Part shown: one piece after another, positions 1 through 4,911 of the stretch
Numbering within the stretch: position 1 is the stretch's first letter
How the letters are laid out: each line of letters begins with the position of its first letter
Assembly: GCA_003476445.1 (NCBI GenBank)
Contig: DMUF01000087.1
Span: 11,876-17,013 of the forward strand
DNA: 5,138 bases
Direction of reading: 5' to 3'
Source of the DNA: Gammaproteobacteria bacterium
Lineage (GTDB): Bacteria; Pseudomonadota; Gammaproteobacteria; Pseudomonadales; Azotimanducaceae
Translations under genes and position numbers: made by a program
Notes under the pieces: generated by a model
Database searches by the model: none
Told to the model about the DNA's origin: nothing
Seen by the model: only the letters and a program-made list of their open reading frames with translations

Positions 1-389
1 AGATCGGAGCCGGCGCCCGGCTCGGAATAACCCTGGCACCAGTTGACGGTTCGCGCGCGAATATCCGGCAGAAAGCGCGCCTGCTGCTCGGCGTTGCCGT
101 ACGCCATGATGATGGGTGCGACCATGCCGACGCCGAATGGCAGATCGAACGGCAGGTTGGCGCGCGCTGTTTCCTGCTCCCAGATGTAGTGTTGTCCGGG
201 TGTCCAACCCGGTCCGCCGAAGGCGGTGGGCCATTTCGGCACATCCCAGCCGCCGCGCTCGGCCGCCTTGCGAAACCAGTCAAGGCGCCACTGGGCGTAG
301 TCGGTGCCCATCTTGTAGGCGTTGTCCTTGAAGAACTGACGCACCTCGTCGCGAAACTCGATGTCGTTCTTGCTTTGTTCCAGATCCAT
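1..389 (-). CDS. Acyl-CoA dehydrogenase, PimC-like (N-terminal part, cut by window edge)
   Basis: N-terminal 129 residues of a flavin-dependent acyl-CoA dehydrogenase, which oxidises an acyl-CoA to the 2,3-enoyl-CoA and passes electrons from FAD, usually to ETF. The helical N-terminal domain is visible (FRDEVRQFF near residues 12-20). A tryptophan/proline-rich block, WDVPKWPTAFGGPGWTPGQ, spans residues 48-66. The family signature WCQGYSEPGAGSD lies at residues 117-129, on the strand that contacts flavin and substrate. The block and the WCQGYSEPGAGSD wording resemble the large-subunit type of pimeloyl-CoA dehydrogenase (PimC) and related degradative enzymes more than short-chain enzymes. The ATG at 389-387 is preceded by GGGAGA six nt upstream, which fixes the start. 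The catalytic Glu and C-terminal domain lie beyond the left edge, so substrate cannot be judged. It lies 32 nt downstream of the cytochrome c gene on the same strand, so co-transcription is likely. Confidence 0.93.
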   Translation of the reverse strand, partial: MDLEQSKNDIEFRDEVRQFFKDNAYKMGTDYAQWRLDWFRKAAERGGWDVPKWPTAFGGPGWTPGQHYIWEQETARANLPFDLPFGVGMVAPIIMAYGNAEQQARFLPDIRARTVNWCQGYSEPGAGSD

Positions 390-395
390 AGCGGT

Positions 396-401
396 TCTCC
401 C
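396..401 (-). promoter_or_regulatory. Ribosome binding site of the acyl-CoA dehydrogenase gene
   Basis: GGGAGA on the minus strand, six nt before the ATG at 389. It sits in the 32-nt gap after the cytochrome c stop codon. I see no hairpin in that gap, which favours read-through from the cytochrome gene. Confidence 0.6.
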
Positions 402-421
402 GATGTGGCGAATGCGTGCGG

Positions 422-1048
422 CTAGGGCAGGGGGCGCTCGCTGACCGAGCCGTCCGGATCAAAACGGTACACGCCGAAGCGCACGTACGGGTGAAGGGGC
501 TCCGTGCCCGGCTCGGTGCGCCCTGGGATGGCGCGTACCACCGGGGGCAGGCTCTTCAGGTACGCGGCGATCGCGCGCAGATCGTCGAGGTCCAGCATGG
601 CGTAGTTGGCGGACGGCATGACCGGCAAATGCTGATGACCGTCCTTGCTTACGCCGGTGCGCATCGCGCGCACGATATCCGCCTCACGCCAGCCGCCAAG
701 ACCGGTTTCCGGGTCCGGTGTCAGATTACGTGCAAACACGAGCCCCGGACGTTCTGCCGCGCCCTCGAATCCGGACCAGGCGATGCCGATCGTCGACCCT
801 GCGAGCAGCGGTCCTGTGGCCTCGGTTCCCGTGAGGTAACCCTCGGTGTGGCAGCGCCCGCAACCGAGGAGTCCGACCAGGTATTCGCCGCGAGCGACGG
901 TTTCGCTGCGTTCGCGTTTGTGGCGGTCCGACTCTGCGTTTGCGGCGGCAGGCGTGCTACCGATGGAGAGAGTGGCAAGGAGCAGACTGCCCAGGGCGAG
1001 TCGAAGAGCAGCAATCGTGACAGGCGAACGTTGGAGCATCTCGACCAT
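422..1048 (-). CDS. Periplasmic monoheme c-type cytochrome
   Basis: A 208-residue exported electron carrier. Residues 1-38 form a signal peptide: a basic start, a hydrophobic core ALRLALGSLLLATLSIG and a likely cut after PAAANA. The single heme c site CGRCH is at residues 63-67, inside GEYLVGLLGCGRCHT. NLTPDPETGLGGW at 108-120 and LPVMPSANYAMLDLDDL at 141-157, with M144 as likely axial ligand, are typical of the cytochrome modules found with membrane alcohol, gluconate and aldehyde dehydrogenases. Those subunits usually carry three hemes; this protein carries one and has no dehydrogenase partner in view. The start is uncertain: ATG codons at 1048 and 1039 both lie at the signal peptide and neither has a good Shine-Dalgarno site. 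An upstream ATG at 1132 would add 28 residues unlike a signal peptide. The acyl-CoA dehydrogenase gene follows 32 nt downstream. The direct electron donor is unknown. Confidence 0.9.
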   Translation of the reverse strand: MVEMLQRSPVTIAALRLALGSLLLATLSIGSTPAAANAESDRHKRERSETVARGEYLVGLLGCGRCHTEGYLTGTEATGPLLAGSTIGIAWSGFEGAAERPGLVFARNLTPDPETGLGGWREADIVRAMRTGVSKDGHQHLPVMPSANYAMLDLDDLRAIAAYLKSLPPVVRAIPGRTEPGTEPLHPYVRFGVYRFDPDGSVSERPLP

Positions 1049-1162
1049 CCGGCGGTGAGGGTGGGAGATGGTCCCAGATTTTGCCTCGCAGTTGTACGAC
1101 CGAGATCGCGTACCGGGGCTAAGATACGTCACCCTCTCTGCTGTGAGCGCCAGGAGTCAGTT
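1049..1162. other. Divergent intergenic region between cytochrome c and Nudix genes
   Basis: This 114-nt gap must hold the promoters of both divergent genes. I could not find a convincing -35/-10 pair on either strand. The best -10-like hexamers are TAAGAT at 1120-1125 on the plus strand and CAAAAT at 1083-1078 on the minus strand, each without a well-spaced -35. A short dyad GGGA/TCCC lies near 1062-1074. None of these is strong enough to call. Confidence 0.4.
1152..1156 (+). promoter_or_regulatory. Ribosome binding site of the Nudix gene
   Basis: A consensus AGGAG six nt before the ATG at 1163. It decides the start, because the reading frame stays open far upstream, antisense to the cytochrome c gene. 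The protein encoded from 1163 matches the family from its first residues. Confidence 0.8.
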
Positions 1163-1822
1163 ATGCAGTGTGACGGTCAACTGCGCGCGCTGATCACGCG
1201 ACACCTGCAGTCTTTCGAGCCCTGGATCGCGCCGGACGCGGTCGGGCATCAGGCTGCCGTTGCCATTACCGTCACCGAGGTCGGGCCTGGCGCGGGGTTG
1301 CCCGGGCTCGATGCTGCCGGCCCTTGGGATACCCGCGCCGGGCTGGTCCTGACCCGTCGCGCGCAGCACTTGCGCAATCATCCCGGGCAATGGGCGTTCC
1401 CGGGCGGTCGGCTCGATCCGTCGGAAACCCCGGTGACAGCCGCATTGCGTGAGCTCAGCGAGGAAGTTGGTGCAACGCTGCCGTCTTCTACCGTGCTCGG
1501 TCGTCTGGACGATTTTGTGACCCGCTCCGGCTTTGTCATGACCCCGATTGTGGTGTGGGGCGGACCGAATCTGGTGCTTGCGCCGAACCCCGACGAAGTG
1601 GCTTCCATTCACCGCATTCCGGTCACGGAATTCCTGCGCGACGATGCCCCGCAATTGGAGCCGGTGCCAGAGAGTGATCGGGCGATCCTGCGTATGCCGG
1701 TCGGTTCCGATCACATTGCGGCACCGACGGCCGCGCTTTTGTATCAGTTCCGCGAGGTGTGTCTGCTTGGGCGAGCAACCCGCGTAGCGCATTTCGAACA
1801 GCCCGCGTTTGCCTGGCGCTGA
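1163..1822 (+). CDS. Nudix hydrolase, CoA pyrophosphatase (NudL type)
   Basis: A 219-residue Nudix enzyme expected to cleave CoA and its derivatives to 3',5'-ADP and 4'-phosphopantetheine, with Mg or Mn, in the cytoplasm. A complete Nudix box lies at residues 82-104: G82, E88, R96-E97-L98, E100-E101 and G103 fit GX5EX7REUXEEXGU exactly. Just before it, LTRRAQHLRNHPGQWAFPGG (63-82) is the CoA-specific motif of the NudL/UPF0035 branch, which separates it from MutT-type or ADP-ribose enzymes. Length is close to E. coli NudL (about 190 residues) plus a short N-terminal extension. AGGAG upstream supports the start. It converges on the AstE/AspA-family gene and its stop codon lies within a palindrome shared with that gene. 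The reaction is inferred from the motif; specificity for acyl-CoA versus free CoA cannot be read from sequence. Confidence 0.92.
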   Translation: MQCDGQLRALITRHLQSFEPWIAPDAVGHQAAVAITVTEVGPGAGLPGLDAAGPWDTRAGLVLTRRAQHLRNHPGQWAFPGGRLDPSETPVTAALRELSEEVGATLPSSTVLGRLDDFVTRSGFVMTPIVVWGGPNLVLAPNPDEVASIHRIPVTEFLRDDAPQLEPVPESDRAILRMPVGSDHIAAPTAALLYQFREVCLLGRATRVAHFEQPAFAWR

Positions 1823-1839
1823 CCCGCGCGCGGGTCAGC
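1818..1839. terminator. Perfect 22-bp palindrome spanning both convergent stop codons
   Basis: The stretch is its own reverse complement, with half-site GCTGACCCGCG. In RNA it would fold as a 9-bp GC-rich stem (GCTGACCCG/CGGGTCAGC) with a CGCG loop, identical from either strand. It contains the TGA of the Nudix gene (1820-1822) and the TGA of the convergent gene (1837-1835). The position suggests a two-way terminator or RNA-end stabiliser. Neither side has a T-run, so it is not a textbook intrinsic terminator. Confidence 0.5.
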
Positions 1840-3259
1840 CGGCCGGCGCCTCGCCGTCGGCTGTCTCGTCAATGTCCCCCTCGTCTGCACCGATGCAGTC
1901 TTCGAGCGTGCTTTTCGTGCCGAGGTGAAAGGTCGCGTAGCCCGGCATGACGAATTGGTCGAATGCCATGCCGAGCACCCGTCCGTCGCTGTCCGCGCGT
2001 ATATCGTGACGCTCGTTGGACAACGGATCCACGACGCTCGCGAGCAGCTCGCCGACCGTCACCTCGGCACCCAGCGCTACCGCGCTGGCCAGAATGCCGC
2101 CGTGATCGGTGCGCACCCAGCGCGAGCGATAGCACATCGGCGCCGTTGGTGGGGCGGGGTTGTTCGCCGCGTCGCGCGGATACATCGCCCGAGCGGCGAG
2201 CAGGGTGCGCAGCGCCGCCTCGCTGGCCGCGACCGCGTCTGGCTGCACCTGCAGCGGGCCACCCGCTTCGAGCGTGACGGTGGGAATGCCTGCCTGAGTG
2301 GCGGCCGCGCGTAGCGTACCGCTCTGGCCGCCGGTGTGCAGAATGACCGTGCTGCCAAAGCCGGCGGCAAGATCCCGTGTGCCGGGATCTTCAAGATCCG
2401 CTCTGATCTGCGGAAGATTGGTGCGCTGGAATGATCCCGTGTGCAGGTCGACGAGCGCCTCGCAGCTGCGGATGACCTGGGTGAAGAGCGAGTGCGCGAT
2501 ACGGGAAGCAGCGCTGCCGCGTCGGTTGCCGGGGAAGAAACGATTGAGATCGCGCCGATCAGGAAGGTAGCGCGAACCCCGGTTGAACCCCTGCACGTTC
2601 ACGATTGGTATACCCACCACCGTGCCTCGCAGCTGATCCGGGTCGAGATCGTTCATGATGCGGCGGACAGTCTCGATGCCGTTCAGCTCGTCGCCGTGAA
2701 TCGCTGCGGTCAGGCAGAGCACCGGGCCCCGTTCAACGCCGTGTGCCACGAGCACCGTTGCCGGAATCTCGCTGGCAGCGAAGCTGTCGACGCTATCCCA
2801 GACGAGTTTGCGAAAGGTACCTGGTGACAGCGTTGCGCCGAGCAGCGCAAACGGCAGCGCGTCGGTCGCGCTGCCGAGTGCTGGGGTAAGGCTTGCGGCG
2901 TCATCGAGGCGATTATCCTGGGCGGGAACGGCTTCATTACGCTGGTCGGTTGGGGCCAGCGGCAGATCGACCGGAGTGCGCCTCTGATCGGCGGTCGCGA
3001 CCGCCGGCAGCGCCAGATCCGAACTGATCTGGGTCGCGGTAGCAGATGCGTTCGTCGTCCCACCCATGTCGGCGACCGGGAGGACAAGGGCCACCGGTTC
3101 GAACGCGCGGGCCACAGGCACCGGCAGATCTGTGGGCGCAAATACATGACCAACGGGGACCGGCAGCTCTTGCGCCAGGCGCGACTGGGCCTCGACGAGC
3201 GGGGCCGCGAGCAGTAACAGAAGCGCGGCAGTGCCGGCCCGTCTGGGCGTCCATGACAT
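1835..3259 (-). CDS. Secreted AstE/AspA-family (M14-like) zinc hydrolase with N-terminal extension
   Basis: A 474-residue member of the succinylglutamate desuccinylase/aspartoacylase family, zinc enzymes with a carboxypeptidase fold that hydrolyse N-acyl amino acids or related amides. The zinc and catalytic residues are present: HGDE at 188-191 (H188, E191), RDLNRFFPG at 236-244 for substrate binding, DLHTG with H273, and E331 in TVTLEAGG as general base. A C-terminal beta-rich domain follows from about 375. Residues 1-24 form a signal peptide (RR, then AALLLLLAAPLVEA), so the enzyme is probably periplasmic, unlike cytoplasmic AstE. Residues 25-140 are an extra segment with imperfect LPVPV repeats; usual members are about 320-350 residues. 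The start at 3259 is set by the signal peptide. No Shine-Dalgarno precedes it, and a TATACT box ends six nt upstream, so the mRNA may be leaderless. The frame stays open to 4006 antisense to the peroxiredoxin gene, which I regard as spurious. Substrate unknown. Confidence 0.85.
   Translation of the reverse strand: MSWTPRRAGTAALLLLLAAPLVEAQSRLAQELPVPVGHVFAPTDLPVPVARAFEPVALVLPVADMGGTTNASATATQISSDLALPAVATADQRRTPVDLPLAPTDQRNEAVPAQDNRLDDAASLTPALGSATDALPFALLGATLSPGTFRKLVWDSVDSFAASEIPATVLVAHGVERGPVLCLTAAIHGDELNGIETVRRIMNDLDPDQLRGTVVGIPIVNVQGFNRGSRYLPDRRDLNRFFPGNRRGSAASRIAHSLFTQVIRSCEALVDLHTGSFQRTNLPQIRADLEDPGTRDLAAGFGSTVILHTGGQSGTLRAAATQAGIPTVTLEAGGPLQVQPDAVAASEAALRTLLAARAMYPRDAANNPAPPTAPMCYRSRWVRTDHGGILASAVALGAEVTVGELLASVVDPLSNERHDIRADSDGRVLGMAFDQFVMPGYATFHLGTKSTLEDCIGADEGDIDETADGEAPAG
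3089..3166 (-). repeat. Two imperfect 39-bp repeats encoding LPVPV units
   Basis: Codons 32-44 and 45-57 of the secreted hydrolase give LPVPVGHVFAPTD and LPVPVARAFEPVA. The DNA of each unit begins CTGCCGGT, so the similarity is at both levels. A weaker echo (VLPVADM) follows at residues 59-65. The segment lies just after the signal peptide and may be a linker or binding tail. Confidence 0.5.
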
Positions 3260-3265
3260 GAGGTC

Positions 3266-3271
3266 AGTATA
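3266..3271 (-). promoter_or_regulatory. Probable -10 box of the secreted hydrolase gene
   Basis: TATACT on the minus strand ends six nt before the ATG at 3259, so transcription would begin at or within a base or two of the start codon. No Shine-Dalgarno site is present between them. The -35 is unclear: TTTTCA at 3297-3292 is spaced 20 nt away, longer than usual. Confidence 0.4.
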
Positions 3272-3321
3272 GCGGCGGCCACGAAGCTCGCTGAAAAGCC
3301 GCTGTTCGCGGTGGCAGCCTC

Positions 3322-3373
3322 GGGCAAATGCGCCTGCGAACGCCCTTGATTGACCGTTCACGGTGATTTGCCC
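3322..3373. repeat. Spaced inverted repeat GGGCAAAT / ATTTGCCC in divergent promoter region
   Basis: A perfect 8-bp inverted repeat, with left arm 3322-3329 and right arm 3366-3373, separated by 36 nt. Arm centres are 44 bp apart, close to four helical turns. It lies between two divergent genes, and the right arm fills the spacer of a possible peroxiredoxin promoter, so it may be a pair of operator half-sites. An 8-bp match could also be chance. Confidence 0.35.
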
Positions 3374-3378
3374 ACACT
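3350..3378 (+). promoter_or_regulatory. Possible sigma-70-type promoter of the peroxiredoxin gene
   Basis: TTGACC at 3350-3355 matches the -35 consensus at five of six bases. A 17-nt spacer leads to CACACT at 3373-3378, which keeps the key A at position 2 and T at position 6 but matches only three of six. A start near 3385 would give a leader of about 28 nt ending in the AGAGG ribosome binding site. Confidence 0.3.
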
Positions 3379-3400
3379 GCGCCTCCCCGCAAATCTCCGA

Positions 3401-3405
3401 AGAGG
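3401..3405 (+). promoter_or_regulatory. Ribosome binding site of the peroxiredoxin gene
   Basis: AGAGG seven nt before the ATG at 3413. It favours this start over an in-frame ATG at 3350, which would overlap the probable promoter and add 21 residues not typical of the family. Confidence 0.65.
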
Positions 3406-3412
3406 TGCTCTC

Positions 3413-3892
3413 ATGTCCATCAAGGAAGGCGACAAGCTGCCGGAAGCAACCCTGCACGTGATGAAGGAAGGTCGTCCGACGGCGATCAAGACCAGCGAGC
3501 TCTTCGCCGGCAAGAAGGTGGTTGCCTTCGCGGTGCCTGGCGCGTTTACGCCCACCTGCTCCAACACCCACCTTCCGGGCTATGTGGTGCACGCCGACGA
3601 TATCAAGGCGAAGGGTGTCGACAGCATCGTCTGCATTTCCGTGAACGACGCGTTCGTCATGGACAGCTGGGGCAAGGCTTCGAATGCTGAACACCTCGTC
3701 ATGGTCGGCGACGGCAACGGCGAGTTCACCCGCGCCATGGGCCTGGAGATGGACGGCAGCGGCTTTGGTCTCGGCAAGCGCTCGCAGCGCTATGCGATGA
3801 TCGTCGAAGACGGCGTGGTCACGCGCCTCAATGTCGAAGCGCCCGGCAAGTTCGAAGTGAGCAAAGCTGAGGCCATTCTCGCCGCGCTGTAA
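3413..3892 (+). CDS. Peroxiredoxin, PrxII/Prx5 (AhpC/TSA-redoxin) family
   Basis: A 159-residue thiol peroxidase that reduces H2O2 and alkyl hydroperoxides, normally cytoplasmic in bacteria. The active-site loop PGAFTPTCSNTHLPGY at residues 42-57 holds the peroxidatic C49 with P42 and T46. R126 in RSQRYAMI completes the active site. Only one other cysteine is present, C74 in SIVCISVND. The 25-residue spacing from C49 equals that of C51/C76 in plant type II Prx, where the second Cys can act in resolution. Length and ends match the stand-alone PrxII form with no glutaredoxin domain fused. Family members generally use glutaredoxin/glutathione or thioredoxin as reductant; which applies here is unknown. 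The gene stands alone, divergent from the secreted hydrolase and convergent with the thioesterase. A second in-frame TAA lies 15 nt past the stop in a short tandem repeat. Confidence 0.95.
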   Translation: MSIKEGDKLPEATLHVMKEGRPTAIKTSELFAGKKVVAFAVPGAFTPTCSNTHLPGYVVHADDIKAKGVDSIVCISVNDAFVMDSWGKASNAEHLVMVGDGNGEFTRAMGLEMDGSGFGLGKRSQRYAMIVEDGVVTRLNVEAPGKFEVSKAEAILAAL

Positions 3893-3909
3893 GCGCGCGC
3901 GCTGTAAGC
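3883..3909. repeat. 12-bp direct repeat carrying a duplicated in-frame stop
   Basis: CGCGCTGTAAGC occurs at 3883-3894 and again at 3898-3909, with a 15-nt period. The first copy holds the peroxiredoxin TAA (3890-3892). The second TAA at 3905-3907 is in the same frame and would act as a backup stop. This looks like a small tandem duplication at the gene end. Confidence 0.7.
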
Positions 3910-3916
3910 CCGTTCG

Positions 3917-3947
3917 CCCGGCGTGCCCGCTGATGCGGCGCGCCGGG
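3917..3947. terminator. GC-rich hairpin between convergent peroxiredoxin and thioesterase genes
   Basis: The outer stem CCCGGCG (3917-3923) pairs with CGCCGGG (3941-3947). The inner stem CCGC/GCGG (3927-3930 with 3935-3938) closes a TGAT loop. A G-C pair and a T-G wobble join the two stems, with one bulged C at 3926. The fold gives about 13 pairs with one bulge. It sits 24 nt past the peroxiredoxin stop and 22 nt past the thioesterase stop on the other strand. No T-run follows on either strand, so it may be a weak two-way terminator or a 3'-end stabiliser. Confidence 0.5.
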
Positions 3948-3969
3948 ACCGACTGCGCGCCGCCGGCGG

Positions 3970-4833
3970 TCATGCCTTGCTGGCGGGGCGCGGTCGAATC
4001 AGACACTCCTGGGCGGCAGTTGCAACAAGCTGCCCACCACGGTCAAAAAACTGCCCGCGTACAAAGCCTCGTGCACCGCTTGCATTCGGCGATTCCTTGG
4101 CGAAGAGCAGCCAGTCGTCCGCCCGAAAGGGTCGATGAAACCAGAGCGAATGGTCAAGGCTCGCACCCTGCACTTCCTCCCGCATGCGCGCGCGTCCGTG
4201 CGGCAGCATCGATGTGCTCATGAAATCGAGGTCGGACATGTATGCCAGAACGGCAAGGTGCACTTCCGGATCGTCGGGCAGCGGGTCGCGGGTGCGCAAC
4301 CAAGTGTGTTTGTAAGGTGGATGTGGATTGCTTTCGGTGCCAGCCAGGCGTTCCACCTGTTTGCTCTCGATAGCGTCGAAGCGGAATGCGTAACGCAGGA
4401 CGCTGGGGTCCTGTTGCGCGAGTTCCGCGAATACTTCGCGCTCGCCGCGCAGCGCCTCCGGGGGCGGTACGTCCGGCATAGGGAGCGCATGCTCCACGCC
4501 TGCCTCGAGCTTCTGCCAGGAGGACGCGAGCGTGAAGATCGCGCGGCCGTGCTGCACGGCGACGACCCGTCGGGTAGCGAAGCTGCGCCCATCGCGAATG
4601 CGGTCAACCTCGTAGAGGATCGGGACTTTCCAGTCCCCGGGTCGCAGGAAGTACGCGTGCAGCGAGTGCAATGACAGCGCCCGGTCGACCGTGCGGTAGG
4701 CCGCGGTGATGGCCTGCGCGAGGACCTGCCCGCCAAACACGTGCTCGGTATCGTGATTACGACCGCGATACAGGTTCTGCTCGATACGCTCGACGTTCAG
4801 GAGGTCGAGAATGTCCTTCAGCACGGGGTTCAT
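3970..4833 (-). CDS. tesB: Acyl-CoA thioesterase II (TesB)
   Basis: A 287-residue double-hotdog thioesterase that hydrolyses medium- to long-chain acyl-CoA to free fatty acid and CoA in the cytoplasm; E. coli TesB is 286 residues. The N-terminal hotdog carries HVFGGQVLAQA (31-41) and SLHAYFLRPG (57-66). The C-terminal hotdog carries YMSDLDFM (198-205), LDHSLWFHRPF (226-236), GARGFVRGQFF (253-263) and AQECLIR (274-280). D201 and Q275 align with the catalytic D204 and Q278 of E. coli. The third catalytic position, T228 in E. coli, is S225 here, a conservative change that keeps the hydroxyl. The start matches the family N-terminus (LKDILDLLNVERIEQNLYRG), although no Shine-Dalgarno site precedes the ATG. 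The gene is divergent from a GST gene and convergent with the peroxiredoxin gene. Confidence 0.95.
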   Translation of the reverse strand: MNPVLKDILDLLNVERIEQNLYRGRNHDTEHVFGGQVLAQAITAAYRTVDRALSLHSLHAYFLRPGDWKVPILYEVDRIRDGRSFATRRVVAVQHGRAIFTLASSWQKLEAGVEHALPMPDVPPPEALRGEREVFAELAQQDPSVLRYAFRFDAIESKQVERLAGTESNPHPPYKHTWLRTRDPLPDDPEVHLAVLAYMSDLDFMSTSMLPHGRARMREEVQGASLDHSLWFHRPFRADDWLLFAKESPNASGARGFVRGQFFDRGGQLVATAAQECLIRPRPASKA

Positions 4834-4863
4834 GGAGGCTGGCTGCTGCGCGGGTGAGCTGGC

Positions 4864-4869
4864 ATTCTA
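4864..4869 (-). promoter_or_regulatory. Possible -10 box of tesB
   Basis: TAGAAT on the minus strand (five of six consensus bases) lies 30 nt before the tesB ATG, giving a leader of roughly 24 nt. No clear -35 is seen at 16-18 nt spacing, so the call is weak. It lies in the 78-nt divergent gap that must also hold the GST promoter, for which I found no candidate. Confidence 0.3.
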
Positions 4870-4911
4870 GCGTATTCCCGCTCGTACTGGTTTCCGTCGG
4901 AGATACGGCAG

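Noticed and set aside
1049..1132. Alternative upstream start for the cytochrome c.
   Set aside because: The extra 28 residues are polar and would place the signal peptide internally.
416..1162. Open plus-strand frame running antisense to the cytochrome c gene and joined in frame to the Nudix gene, suggesting a 468-residue fusion.
   Set aside because: The Nudix protein begins with a strong AGGAG site at 1163 and is complete from there. The opposite strand has a full cytochrome c with signal peptide and CGRCH. GC-rich DNA often keeps antisense frames open.
1157..1792. A 211-codon minus-strand frame opposite the Nudix gene.
   Set aside because: The translation shows no domain or motif and mirrors the Nudix coding region. 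It is a shadow frame.
2441..2827. A 128-codon plus-strand frame opposite the secreted hydrolase.
   Set aside because: Antisense shadow of the zinc-site region. No independent support.
3350..3412. Alternative upstream start for the peroxiredoxin.
   Set aside because: It would add 21 residues not typical of the family and overlaps the probable -35 box. AGAGG upstream of 3413 supports the shorter protein.
3960..3969. A second palindrome, CCGCCGGCGG, just before the tesB stop.
   Set aside because: It has no loop, so it cannot fold as a useful hairpin, and such short GC palindromes are expected by chance at this base composition.
3260..4006. Upstream extension of the secreted hydrolase frame by 249 codons, antisense to the peroxiredoxin.
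   Set aside because: It would bury a clear signal peptide inside the protein and covers a well-conserved peroxiredoxin gene on the other strand.
4135..4674. A 179-codon plus-strand frame opposite tesB.
   Set aside because: It lies entirely within the antisense of a conserved thioesterase and has no recognisable motif or ribosome binding site.
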